A stretch of DNA of 64,000 bases from Phytophthora colocasiae (taxonomy: Eukaryota > Oomycota > Peronosporomycetes > Peronosporales > Peronosporaceae), in NCBI GenBank assembly GCA_018806915.1, contig JAGKQI010000073.1, forward strand, positions 124,001 through 188,000. Reading direction: 5' to 3'. Positions 1 to 9,837 of this stretch are shown here, piece after piece. The notes beneath the pieces are model-generated. The model did not search any database, was not told where the DNA came from, and saw nothing but the letters and a program-made list of their open reading frames with translations. The translations under genes and the position numbers were made by a program. Each line of letters starts with the position of its first letter. The stretch's first letter is position 1.

Positions 1-62
1 CGATCTTTGCTTGACTTCTTCTGCACCTCCTCGACCTCTTCCTTCTCTTCTTCAACCTTCCA

Positions 63-1077
63 CTCGCCATGGTCCGCATCAACGTCAGAAGCTTTCGTCA
101 CGCCACGAGTCACGCGACTCGCGGGACGCGCGCACCGATTCGTCCTCTGAGTCTTCGAAGCCCAAGTCATTGACACCCGACGTCAACACCAAACCGTCCA
201 ACTCGCGGAGCTTCTCTTCTGGTGGAACGGATTGACGGGGTGAAGCAGGCTTCTGCTTTTGTGACTTGGCCGACCTTACAGTCACTGGCTCCGTGAGTTC
301 GTAGTCTTCCTCTACTGCTGGATGCTTGTATGCTGGTTCATCACTAAACACCACTGGCTCAGCAGGTGTCGGTGCAGCTGCAGGTGTAGGAACTGACTTG
401 GATGCAACCTTCGGGGGCGACTCCGTCAACTTCTTGGTAGTCGGCACCTTGGCACTTTGGCGTTGAGGTGGAGCCGGTGGCTCTGGGAAGTCCGATTGCA
501 TCTTGTGCACGGGCATTGAAGCTCGGTCCGGGTGCGACGGAGCTGGAGGTGCCGGTGTGTACTTGGTCGATCCTCTTTGCGAGCCACGAGGATACGACGG
601 TGGGGCCTGAGAGCCCATGGGACTGGTAGGTCCTCCCGTGTTATTACCACTGGTGATGACGTACGTGCTCTTCCTGGGTACCGAGACGGGTGGTTGTTCT
701 GTAACAGGCGAGAGCTTCTTGAAACGGAGTGTAGCTGGCAGGTCACAGATCTGTAGATAGGCTACGACGTCGTCCAAATTCATCTTGGTGGTGTCTTTCA
801 TGTTGATGGAGAGCAAGAGATCTCCAGGACCGACATTCTTGATACCAAAGGGGAATCCTTTCCCAGTGACTCGACTGACAGCCACACCGCCATCTCCTCC
901 CTCGAGTGTTGTAAGTGCCACACCCAAATCTCCACCTTCCCAGATGAGTTGATACTCGAGGATCTCGTCCGTGTCCGAGTCCACAACGGACTCCACAAAG
1001 CTTCCTACCAGGTCCTGGTACTCGGCCGCCTGCTCCTGCATCCAGTCAGGGCCATCGCCCGCGTGTTCGTCGCTCAT
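63..1077 (-). CDS. PDZ-domain protein, C-terminus probably off the left edge
   Basis: Open frame of 330 residues from the ATG at 1077 to a TGA at 85-87. Residues about 45-120 read as one PDZ domain, with a carboxylate-loop-like GFPFGI and the later GPGDLLLSIN, so it probably binds C-terminal peptides as a scaffold. The rest is Pro/Ser/Lys-rich and disordered, ending in an acidic stretch. The stop may not be real: bases 1-62 encode a Glu/Lys-rich continuation on the same strand in another frame. A 73-bp GT-AG intron at 63-135 (donor GTGCGC, branch-like CTGAC, acceptor GCGAG) would join SEDES to that stretch in phase 0. A one-base indel near 85 is the alternative. The ligand is unknown; the domain call is fairly secure, the 3' end is not. 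Confidence 0.7.
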
Positions 1078-1770
1078 AATGGGGAGAAGCCGCTTCCTAC
1101 GTTGCTCTAACGACGACGATCTACTTGTGACGGAGCTATAGGGAAGGGGCGGAGGCTAAAAAAACCAATGTGTACACAAAATATACAAATTGTATGTTGT
1201 GTCCGTTACTCACGCTGGAATGACGTGGCGAAAACCACTTCAAGTGACAGGTCTCTAGTAGATTTTTGCCTTCATTGCGGCATTGGACAGGTAGGAGGAT
1301 ACAATTTTGCAGCATTGAATGATTGGAATGCGCGTTACGCAGTACTAGTACTGCATTCTCTTTTACAGCCTCCTGATCTTCAGAGCTTCATCTCTATACC
1401 AGGGATCTCTCACGTGCGCACGCGTCATGTGCGACACCGAGAAGCGATTTGGCAATTGGCATCTGAAGAGCTACTTGTGCTTGTCGGTGCTTTTCTGTTG
1501 GAAGATCCGAGTGAAATTGCCGAACCAGTCCTCCAAGTTTTTTCGGCTGAGGAAGCTGAGCTATAAAACAGCAGTCCAGTCCGTTTTCAGGTCAGCTTTA
1601 ACAGCAAGACAGCCCCGTTTTCAGGTCGTGCGTGCCATCGAGCGCAAGATCGTCGGACGAAGGGCAACACGATTAACTACTGCACGATAGGACGATGTTT
1701 TTGCTTCAGCTTCCGCTCGGAGACCATTGATTTGCTACATGTTACACTACCGAGTGCTAGCACCAATAAT
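1078..1770. other. Intergenic region between two minus-strand genes
   Basis: The stretch upstream of the PDZ gene and downstream of the coiled-coil gene. It contains a plus-strand open frame at 1168-1566 (132 residues, Leu-rich end) that matches no family I recognise and has no clear coding character. A CTGTTTTCAGGT-like unit recurs near 1580-1626 (gttttcaggtcag, then gttttcaggtcgtg). I see no RNA gene or mobile element here. Confidence 0.4.
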
Positions 1771-4749
1771 TTACGGGTGGAGTTGCTGCACCTGAGCGGA
1801 GAAGTCCGAGATGCGCTCCAAGTTGCTCAATAGATGCTCCATCTCTTTTGCTGCCGCTGTGGACGAACCGTTGTTCGACGCTGAGCTTGGTCGGAGCTCT
1901 TGCTGCTGTTGCTGCTGCTGTGAATGCCGGCGATGAGGAGACGGCGAGCCTGTTGTGGGGACAGTAGACTGGTTGCTGCTGCTCACGGGTGTGCCAGGAC
2001 TGCTGCTACCTCGGGATCGCCGTCTGTGGCTGGAAGTGGGGCTGTTGGACCGATTACTCGTGTTACTTGACTTGCCCTGGGTCTGTTGCTGAAGCACCGA
2101 GATAGTACGCTGCAACTTCGTGATGGCCGTGTTCCGCTCTTGGAGATCACGCAGCAGCGTCTTCTCGTTGACCAGAAGCACAGCACACCGTTTGCGCTCG
2201 CTGTCCATCTGATGTTGTAGCGCCTCGATCTCCTCCACCAGCTCTGCGGTGTGGTCCTCTGCTGTCGCCTTCATATTATCTCGGCACTGCACGAGGAGAC
2301 GTACACGCTCGACAGCCTCATCCCGCTGTTGCTTCACCAAACTGTAGTCGCTCTGCACATGCTCCAATATCTGCCGGACCTTGGTGATCTCGACCTGGTA
2401 GCTTTCTTTTAGACACACAACATCACTCAACTTCTGTTGAAGATCACGAACGTTGTCGGATTCCTGTCCGTTGCGACGATGAATCTGTCCCAATTGGGTC
2501 TCCAGCATCTTCACCTGGTCCTTGTAGCTCTTCACTTGAGAGCTCAGCGCCACCAGATCCGTTTGATCCACTTTCGATTGCTTGGCAAGCGTGATAATTT
2601 TTTCGCCTAGCTCGAAGTTACGCTGACCAGCACTCTCGATACGATGCACAAGCTGAATCATCTCGCGCTCCATTTTCTTCCGTTCCTTTAAAAGCTTCTG
2701 CTCGCGGCTTGTGATGTCTTGGCGACCGCTGTCAACGCGCTTAGTTGCATCAGCTAGTTCTTTTTCCAGACGAGCAAGATAACAATTACGTTCTTCCAAT
2801 TCCTGGTCTTTGTGGCGAAGAGAGAGCTCCATCGCGTGCATTTTCTCATTCCAAGACGCGCCATCTTCTTCAAGTGCATCAATCTGCTCCTTCAGCGACG
2901 ACTTATCCTGCTCCAGCTGCTCAATCCGAGATCGAAGACCATCCGCCTTACGCACTTCCGATTCCACTCGGCTTTCACAGCGCAAACGCACATCAGTTAC
3001 ATTGCCTTCCCACGACTCCTTCTCTTGCTGCAGCAAGGCAACCTGGCGCTCGGCACTCTTTAGCGACACGATGGTCTCCTCTTTCTCCATTAGCTGGCGG
3101 TACAGTTCATCGACCTTCTCATTCTGACGAGCCGAAATCTCCCGGTTCGTTTGCTCAACTCGGTTGAACTCCTCCTTTAGCGTCTGTTGATCAGATTGCA
3201 GTGCGGCATTTTCCTTCTTGACACGATTGAGTTCATCACGAAGCTTTTCCAGCTCGGCATGGGCAGAGGCTGCACTCTCTTCGTCGTTTAACAGCTCCTT
3301 GAATCCAAAATCAAGCTGCTCTGCCAAGGAGGTCTGGCACTGCTGTAGCTGCTGGTACTTGGATCGGGACAGATCCAACTCCGTTTCCAACCGGTAGATC
3401 TGCTCTTTCAGCTGTCGGATATCATACTCAGCCTGCTTCTGTTTCTCGTCGCTGCGAAGGAGCTCATTTTCAAGATTGCGAGACGCAAGGTCTTTCTCTG
3501 CTAGTCGTCCTCTGAGTAGAGTGATCTCCTGCTTCAACGACTGCGTCTCTGTTTTCAAACTGTCCTTCTCGTGCATGAACTCATTGCGAAGACGTTCCTT
3601 CAGTGATGACACTTCACTGCGCAGAGTTGATACAAGAATACTGTGGTCCTTCGTTGACAGACGCGACTTGGCAATCTGTAACTCAGCCTTGGTAGCCTCT
3701 TGATCCCTGTGTAAGCTGGAGATCTCGCTTTGCAGCTCCCCCTTCTCCCGTTGTAGCGTTGATACCAATGCCAGAAGTTCTTGTTGCTGAGCCTCAATCT
3801 CTTTCCTCGAGCTGCCGTCCGACGCCAGAAGTTGCTCTCGAAGCGTCAGCATATTGGTCGAATTGTCCAGCTTGAGCTGCATCTCCTTGATTTCGCTGTT
3901 CTTGCGCTCAACTTCCAGTTGCGCCGCCGAGATCTCCGCCATGGAAGCCGCCAATTTCTGTTGCAGTTGTTGAATATCTGCTCCTTGTCTGCGCTTCTCG
4001 TCCTCCAAGCTGGTAAACTTCTCGCTAATACTTTTGATCTCGGACGAAAAGCGAGTGTTACTAGCATTCCCGTTAAAGCTACTTCCCGCGCTGTACAGCA
4101 GAGTCTGCAGCTCCGAGCGGAGGCGCTTGTTCTCATCACTAGCAGTCTGGAGATTCTGCAGCTGCAATTGCAGTCCCTCTTGATCCTGTAGCAGCCGCTC
4201 GCACTCCTGTGTTTTGTCGCTGAGCTCATGCTCCAGTTCAAGACATCGCGTCTGCACTTCCGCCTCTTTGCGCTGCATCTTGATCTCCAGCTGCTCAATA
4301 GCCTGTGAGAATCCCGTCAGCGTGTGCTTGGCGTCTTTAAGCTGGCGCTCCAGCTCCTTCTTCTGACGCTCCAAGCGTGCGCGGTCCCTGTCCCAGTTGC
4401 TCTTCTTGGACCGAAGAGCGTCCAACTCATCCCCTAGCGCTCGGTTCTCGCTCGCGAGCTTCGCAACGGAAGCAGAAGCAGAAGAGTCCTCACCTTTCGA
4501 AAGAGGGAGACAACGACGCAGCGTCACCAGCTCCTGCCGCGCGCGCTCTTCGCGATGGCGGTAGAATTCAACTTGGCAGGTCAAAGCCTCAATAGTTCCT
4601 TTCTGCTCGGCATGCAGCTGATCCAGCATAGAACCGAAAGAGCTCGGGTCCTCTGTGAGTTTGTGGAGGCTGTTGTTGCTGCTCATGTTGCTGCGCTTCT
4701 CCGTGGAGACGCTCGAACGCGAGCTGGAGCTGCTGCCGGGCAGCACCAT
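1771..4749 (-). CDS. Long coiled-coil protein (992 aa), function unknown
   Basis: A single exon from the ATG at 4749. Residues about 40-890 are almost continuous heptad-rich coiled coil, full of E, Q, K, L and R with few prolines, so a rod-like dimer is likely. The N-terminus is a Ser-rich disordered tail. The C-terminal 110 residues are Ser/Pro/His/Gln-rich with a run of seven Gln and SP-type motifs that could be phosphorylated. Such proteins commonly act at centrosomes or basal bodies, the Golgi or the cytoskeleton, but I see no GRIP, kinesin, myosin or SMC signature that would place it. It lies head-to-head with the MetRS region (start to start about 0.9 kb). The coding call is strong, the function unassigned. 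Confidence 0.85.
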   Translation of the reverse strand: MVLPGSSSSSRSSVSTEKRSNMSSNNSLHKLTEDPSSFGSMLDQLHAEQKGTIEALTCQVEFYRHREERARQELVTLRRCLPLSKGEDSSASASVAKLASENRALGDELDALRSKKSNWDRDRARLERQKKELERQLKDAKHTLTGFSQAIEQLEIKMQRKEAEVQTRCLELEHELSDKTQECERLLQDQEGLQLQLQNLQTASDENKRLRSELQTLLYSAGSSFNGNASNTRFSSEIKSISEKFTSLEDEKRRQGADIQQLQQKLAASMAEISAAQLEVERKNSEIKEMQLKLDNSTNMLTLREQLLASDGSSRKEIEAQQQELLALVSTLQREKGELQSEISSLHRDQEATKAELQIAKSRLSTKDHSILVSTLRSEVSSLKERLRNEFMHEKDSLKTETQSLKQEITLLRGRLAEKDLASRNLENELLRSDEKQKQAEYDIRQLKEQIYRLETELDLSRSKYQQLQQCQTSLAEQLDFGFKELLNDEESAASAHAELEKLRDELNRVKKENAALQSDQQTLKEEFNRVEQTNREISARQNEKVDELYRQLMEKEETIVSLKSAERQVALLQQEKESWEGNVTDVRLRCESRVESEVRKADGLRSRIEQLEQDKSSLKEQIDALEEDGASWNEKMHAMELSLRHKDQELEERNCYLARLEKELADATKRVDSGRQDITSREQKLLKERKKMEREMIQLVHRIESAGQRNFELGEKIITLAKQSKVDQTDLVALSSQVKSYKDQVKMLETQLGQIHRRNGQESDNVRDLQQKLSDVVCLKESYQVEITKVRQILEHVQSDYSLVKQQRDEAVERVRLLVQCRDNMKATAEDHTAELVEEIEALQHQMDSERKRCAVLLVNEKTLLRDLQERNTAITKLQRTISVLQQQTQGKSSNTSNRSNSPTSSHRRRSRGSSSPGTPVSSSNQSTVPTTGSPSPHRRHSQQQQQQQELRPSSASNNGSSTAAAKEMEHLLSNLERISDFSAQVQQLHP

Positions 4750-5131
4750 TAGTCCACGATGGTCAAGCGATATGTGGGACGAGGATCCCTTTTTGAAATA
4801 AACCCGCGAGGTTTTTCTGATTCGCGCGGGAAATTTGAAACAAAAAAGCTTTTTTTAGCACCTGTCTTTTATGATATTGTATCATTTATCAAAAAGATGA
4901 GGTTGCATTTGCCAGGATATAAGCAATACTGTACTACTGGTGAGAAAGCGACACTAACAGGTATCCCAGCGTTTGAAGTGACTTTCACTGGTACAGTAGA
5001 GGATCAACCAATTATATACGCAATCTCACCATGAAAATTGTGGTTAAGAAGACAACATACAACAGAAGTAGGGGTGATGAAGAAAATCGATTCAAAAGAA
5101 GTTAATGTCGACATTACAACTCACGGGTAGG
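4750..5131. other. AT-rich intergenic/promoter region upstream of the coiled-coil gene
   Basis: This stretch upstream of the ATG at 4749 is AT-rich. It has a 91-codon plus-strand open frame at 4759-5034, which I do not consider convincingly coding: it has no recognisable domain and starts inside the expected 5' UTR of the opposite gene. No RNA gene or repeat was noticed. Confidence 0.4.
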
Positions 5132-5356
5132 TCAATAAGTAAACTCGACTGCGGCATCCTCTATCGATCCAAAGTACAGTTTGCACACGTCAAGAGGCGG
5201 TAAGATGGCTTCGACCGCTGCAAAGTTCCCCTGCAAGAACGCCTCGTAATTGTGGAGAGCTGCAGCGCATTCTCTTTCCTGTAAAACTTCGGCCTGCTCC
5301 TGAATGTAGTGGTAGCGAGCACGATTCGTTCTCAGCAATCTAAATGGGATCATCAT
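5132..5356 (-). CDS. Small helical hypothetical protein (74 aa)
   Basis: A 74-residue open frame beginning MMIPFRLL and ending AAVEFTY. The composition (RARYHYIQEQAEVLQERECAAALHNYEAFLQG) is typical of an amphipathic alpha-helical protein and unlike the translation of random AT-rich DNA around it. It could be a complete small gene or the 3' exon of a larger minus-strand gene. The upstream sequence at 5357-5640 shows no obvious earlier exon and includes a G9 run at 5461-5469. I recognise no family. It shares the bidirectional gap with MetRS, which starts about 290 bp away on the other strand. Confidence 0.4.
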   Translation of the reverse strand: MMIPFRLLRTNRARYHYIQEQAEVLQERECAAALHNYEAFLQGNFAAVEAILPPLDVCKLYFGSIEDAAVEFTY

Positions 5357-5647
5357 GTTTGGATCGTTGCTACTTTGAAGTACTTAAGAGGAATGGCTCA
5401 GAGATACCCTGGCATGTTTTCCTACTCTTTTGTATAGTGTATAGTATACATATACTCTTTGGGGGGGGGCAGTTGGGTATTGTAACATGATAGCAGCAGT
5501 ACAGTGTATGAGGCATTTATAAACACTATTGTACTGCTCTCGTGTGACCCACGTCACTCTGCAGGGAATTTGCTTGTGGGCACCAGTCGAGCGTGGGGAT
5601 TTGAGCAGCAAAAGTGAATCAGCCCGCTCCCAAGCAACCAAGAGAAC

Positions 5648-7831
5648 ATGTCGACAACCGCGGACCTCGAAGCCCGCGTGGACAAGCTGGAGGTGGCGCA
5701 GCAACAGCAGGACGCGCGCGTGGAGAAGCTGCAGTCGCAGGTGCAGGCCGCCAAGCCCGACCGCGAGACCTTCTACCTCACCACGGCCATCCACTACACG
5801 AACGGCCTGCCGCACATGGGTCACGCCTACGAGAACGTGTGCAGTGACGTCATCTCTCGCTACCACCGCGTCTTCGGCCGTGACGTGTATTTCCTCACGG
5901 GAACGGACGAGCATGGTCAGAAGATCGCACAAACGGCGGAAGCTGCTGGTGTCACCCCCCAGCAGCTGGTGGACAAGTACGCTGGCATCTTCCAGCAGCT
6001 CACCAAGGACCTGAACATGAGCAATAACAACTTCATCCGCACCACCAGCGATGTACACAAGAAGTTCGCCCAGTGGCTCTTCCAGCGTGCGATGGACAAG
6101 GGTGACGTGTACCTTGGCAAGTACGAGGGCTGGTACAACGTCCGTGAAGAGACCTTCGTGACGGAGACGGAGGCTCAACTCACGGACTACAAGGACCCCA
6201 CGACAGGTACACCCTTCAAGAAGATGCAGGAGGAGAGCTACTTCTTCAAGATGTCCAAGTACCAGGATCGCCTGATCAAGCACTTCGAGGAGAACCCCGA
6301 CTTCCTCCAGCCCGAGGTGCGTCGTCAGGAGCTGCTGCGTCGTCTGAAAGAGCCGCTGCAGGACCTGTCGGCTTCGCGCAACACCTTCACGCACGGCATC
6401 CCACTGCTCAACGACCCCAAGCACGTCCTGTACGTGTGGTTCGACGCTCTGGCCAACTATCTGTCGGCTATCGGCTACCCGGAAGGCTCGAACTCGCGCT
6501 ACTGGCCCGCAAATGTGCACATTATCGGAAAAGACATCACGTGGTTCCACTGCGTCATCTGGCCCTGCATCCTGATGAGCACGGGCATCCCGCTGCCCAA
6601 GCGCGTGTTCGCCCACGGCTTCGTGAACGCCAAGGACGGCTCCAAGATGAGCAAGAGCGTTGGCAACGTCGTCGACCCGTATGAGATGATTGGCAAGTAC
6701 GGACTTGAGTCGTTCCGCTACTTCATTGTGCGTTCGGCCAAATTCGGACAGGACATGCCCTTCTCCGAGGACGACCTCATCAACATCCACAACTCGGAAC
6801 TCGCCGACACGCTGGGCAACCTGGTGCACCGTACAGTTAACATCTGTAAGAAGTACTCGAACGGTGTTGTGCCCGACGCCAAGGCCGACAAGCCTTTTGA
6901 CGTTTACGAGCTGCTTAAGTACTCGGAAGACTCGTACAAGGACTTCGCGCTGCAAAATGCATGCATTGCGATTGTTAACGCTCTGAAGGATACGAACAAG
7001 TACCTGACGGAGAAGGAGCCGTGGCACATGAAGGAGAATGAGCCACGCCTTGTGGTTGTGCGTACGTGCCTGGAGGCCATCTACGTGCTCGCCCACTACT
7101 TGAGTCCCATTCTTCCCAAGACTGCTGAGACGATCTTCGAGAAGCTAGGCACGGCCCCCACGACTGTGACGGCGCTGTCCCCTGAATACGACAACCTGAA
7201 GCCTGGCACTGAGGTATCGATTGGTGGTATTCTGTTTAACAAGGTCCTCACTGAGGAGGAGAAACAGAAGCAGGCTGATGCTGCGGCAGCCAAGGCCAAG
7301 CCCGCGAAGCCCAAGCCGGCTAAGGCCGCCACACCGCTCTTCGCCTCGCTGGACATCCGCGTCGGCGTTATCTCCAAGGTGTGGAAGCACCCGGAGTCGG
7401 AGAAGCTTTACTGCGAGGAGATCGACATTGGCGAGGAGGAGCCCAAGCAGATCGCGTCCGGCCTGCAGGCCTTCTACTCGCTGGAGGAGATGCAGAACCG
7501 CAAGGTGCTGGTGCTGCTGAACCTGAAGCCGGCCAAGCTCGGTGGCTTTAAGTCGCATGGTATGGTGCTGTGCGCATGCGACGAGGCTCACGAGAACGTG
7601 CAGTTCGTGGAGCCCCCCGCCGATGCCAAGGTGGGCGAGCGCGTGACCGTCGCGTCGGAGAGCGGTGAGCCGCTGTCGGCGGCCCAGATCAAGAAGCAGA
7701 AGGTGCTGGAGAAGGTCTCGCCGGACTTCGTGACCGACGACAACTGCGTGGCGACGTACAAGGGCGAGCAGATCATGACGTCCGCCGGGCCGTGCACTGC
7801 CAAGTCGTTGAAGAAGGCGTTTATTAGCTAG
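5648..7831 (+). CDS. Methionyl-tRNA synthetase, bacterial-type core with C-terminal EMAPII-like tRNA-binding domain
   Basis: Ligates methionine to tRNA-Met using ATP. A single exon of 727 residues. Residues 6-35 are a short heptad-rich extension. The class I Rossmann core has the HIGH-type motif HMGH at 56-59 and KMSKS at about 333-337. The core (FLTGTDEHGQK, YLGKYEGWY, DTLGNLVHRT) resembles bacterial and trypanosomatid MetRS rather than the usual eukaryotic cytosolic type. The connective-peptide zinc knuckle has no cysteines: YNVREETFVTE stands where CxxC would be. An Ala/Lys/Pro linker precedes a tRNA-binding domain at about 562-727 (DIRVGVISKVWKHPESEKLY), related to Arc1p, AIMP1 and bacterial TRBD. 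No clear organelle presequence is seen, so a cytosolic role is likely; dual use with mitochondria is possible. Confidence 0.96.
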   Translation: MSTTADLEARVDKLEVAQQQQDARVEKLQSQVQAAKPDRETFYLTTAIHYTNGLPHMGHAYENVCSDVISRYHRVFGRDVYFLTGTDEHGQKIAQTAEAAGVTPQQLVDKYAGIFQQLTKDLNMSNNNFIRTTSDVHKKFAQWLFQRAMDKGDVYLGKYEGWYNVREETFVTETEAQLTDYKDPTTGTPFKKMQEESYFFKMSKYQDRLIKHFEENPDFLQPEVRRQELLRRLKEPLQDLSASRNTFTHGIPLLNDPKHVLYVWFDALANYLSAIGYPEGSNSRYWPANVHIIGKDITWFHCVIWPCILMSTGIPLPKRVFAHGFVNAKDGSKMSKSVGNVVDPYEMIGKYGLESFRYFIVRSAKFGQDMPFSEDDLINIHNSELADTLGNLVHRTVNICKKYSNGVVPDAKADKPFDVYELLKYSEDSYKDFALQNACIAIVNALKDTNKYLTEKEPWHMKENEPRLVVVRTCLEAIYVLAHYLSPILPKTAETIFEKLGTAPTTVTALSPEYDNLKPGTEVSIGGILFNKVLTEEEKQKQADAAAAKAKPAKPKPAKAATPLFASLDIRVGVISKVWKHPESEKLYCEEIDIGEEEPKQIASGLQAFYSLEEMQNRKVLVLLNLKPAKLGGFKSHGMVLCACDEAHENVQFVEPPADAKVGERVTVASESGEPLSAAQIKKQKVLEKVSPDFVTDDNCVATYKGEQIMTSAGPCTAKSLKKAFIS

Positions 7832-8273
7832 ATTTGCTGTCGACCATGAGAAAATGACACTGCCGTTGCACGTTGACGCAGCGCCAATGACACTGACTAA
7901 AACTTGCCACGTACTGTACTTTGATTGTGTCAATTGGCCACGTCGCCGATGTCATGGCACATGTCTGCAGCGGCTTTGTCACATATTTTTTAAACCTGTA
8001 TTAATTAATACCTGACACATTTAATTCACTTAGCTCAGGTAACATCATGTAAGTATGATTGCATGTATTTTTAAATTTAATAGACTTCTAAAACTTAATT
8101 AGAGAATACCGTTTTATGTCTGACTCCGTATTTCTGAAGCACCACGCGTATCGTGTCGTTGCAGCGGCGCCAACGGATTTCCAGTGCAGGAGCGCCGTTT
8201 CCAGGCATCCTCGCCACTTCCAGGTCATTAGTTCAATATCCTCGTACCCCCAACACCTCCGACCAAGAGCAGG
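7832..8273. other. AT-rich intergenic region
   Basis: Between the MetRS stop and the F-box/SPRY start. The centre (about 7980-8110) is very AT-rich (ttaattaatacc, tttttaaatttaatag), as expected for 3' UTR, terminator and promoter sequence. I see no gene, RNA or repeat here. Confidence 0.5.
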
Positions 8274-9615
8274 ATGGCGCCGATCCACGCGCTAGACGAT
8301 GAGCTCGTAGCACAGCTACTGTCGTTCGCTGCGCCGCGAGACGTCGAAGCCTTCACATGTGCGTCCAAGTTCACGGCGCGCACCGTCCTGCCGCACTTCC
8401 CTGTGTGGAAGGCACTCTTCTGCCACCGCTGGGAGACACTCAACTTCCGTCTACCAGGTGCACGCAATGGCTCCGTGCCGTTCGTCCTCTCGAAGCAGCT
8501 CCGCAAGATCTTCCCGAGCGGTACAAGCGAGAGCCGAATGTACCAGTTGCTGGCGCACGCAGTCACACCGCTGCCGGCGTATGCAGACATCCAGCAAACA
8601 CGACACCACCGCGGCAGTTTGGCACTGGAGCAAAAGTAAGTTGAATGTCGTTACATTGCTGGCGGTGAAATCAGCGTTAACAGGTTGTTTGCTGTCTGGT
8701 GTTCAGTGTTGTGTCCCTCCATGCGCAGCCCGTCAAGTCTTCCGAAGTGGTGGATTTTGGCTTTGACGGCGACATTTTGGGCGATGACCGCTGTGTGCGG
8801 TCCAATGTGCCGTTCCCCCCACTTTTCACGTAGCTGTGTTCAAGCGTCTGAACCAACAGACAAAGTCGTTCGAGTACCATGTGGGTGTGGTGTCCAGTGG
8901 CTACTTCGAGATCGCTATCGCCAAGCGTGTCAAACCCTCCGCGCAGCGAGTACACGGTGAGGATGTGACATCCATTGGGCTGGTGACGTCACGCTTCCCG
9001 CTTGTGGACCGACAACCGGGCTGGGACTTCCGTTCGTACGGATACCATGGTGACGACGGTCAGATGTTCCACTCGAACCGGGGGCGTCAATTCGGCCCAG
9101 CATTCGGCACCAACGATACAATCGGCTGCGGTATACGACGAAGCGTGCGTGACGGACGTTCTTTCGTCGTGTTCACGAACAACGGCGAACTGATCGGCAA
9201 CGACAACAGCAACATTGAGTGCGTGCATGAGCAGTGGTATCCGGCAGTTGGCCTCGACTCGTCGGACGCTATCCACATTAACTTCGGACAAGAGCCTTTC
9301 GCCTATGACAGTATCGTGGATGAAATGCTTGAAGAAAGCGTGGGCAATGTTGATATTGTACAGCGGCAGTTGCAGTGGTTTGCCATTTACGACTCGGACG
9401 GCGAGAGTGTGTCCAGCTCTTCCAATCTTTGGGGAAAATCTTCGGGTTCCGCCAACGCAAGTCTTGTAGATGAGAACGATGGCTACGACGAATACGGATT
9501 GGTGGAAGACTACGACGGTGCCGAGTGGCGGCAGGATGCAGTATCCGACGCGAACTCCGACTCTGAACTGTGGTGGTCGGAAGGCGAATGGAGCGACGAG
9601 CCGGCTTACGAATAA
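8274..9615 (+). CDS. F-box/SPRY (B30.2) protein, two exons, apparent one-base frameshift
   Basis: Exon 1 is 8274-8635 and exon 2 is 8707-9615, with a 71-bp GTAAGT...TTCAG intron. Residues about 5-50 are F-box-like (LDDELVAQLLSFAAPRDVEAF...FPVWKAL), suggesting a substrate receptor of an SCF ubiquitin ligase through Skp1. Exon 2 encodes a SPRY domain (SGYFEIAIA, GWDFRSYGYHGDDGQMF, VGLDSSDAIHINFGQEPF) and an acidic Asp/Glu/Ser tail. The exon 2 frame (DFGFDGDILGDDRCVRSNVPFPP) stops at 8831, while the SPRY body lies in the next frame. The switch falls at a six-C run (8815-8820), and one more C would restore a continuous frame. Either an assembly error or a recent inactivating deletion is possible. 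The coding identity is clear; intactness is not. Confidence 0.75.
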
Positions 9616-9837
9616 GCTACGCAGTTCTATCTCTCCCAGATTGCAACTATAGATCCGTATTCTTTCATATATAATAGTATTGTGGTACCCTAGACATGTT
9701 GCACTTAGTGTAGCCATGTTCACTTCAACTTGTCCACAAAGTTTGTGGTGTAACTGTACATCAATTCCCTTCATCGTTTCCTATTGGTCTAAAAAGCGTA
9801 CATTGTGCAATACACGCGGAGCTGCCAGAGCAGTGCC

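Noticed and set aside
4759..5034. 91-residue plus-strand ORF upstream of the coiled-coil gene
   Set aside because: No domain, starts inside the divergent promoter, and composition follows the local AT-rich DNA.
5384..7096. 570-residue minus-strand ORF opposite MetRS
   Set aside because: Antisense shadow of the GC-rich MetRS gene; His/Val/Leu-rich composition and no domain.
7145..7933. 262-residue minus-strand ORF over the MetRS 3' end
   Set aside because: Also a shadow of MetRS codon bias; runs into non-coding sequence without a plausible gene end.
8989..9774. 261-residue minus-strand ORF opposite the SPRY gene
   Set aside because: Antisense of the SPRY exon; the plus strand carries recognisable SPRY motifs.
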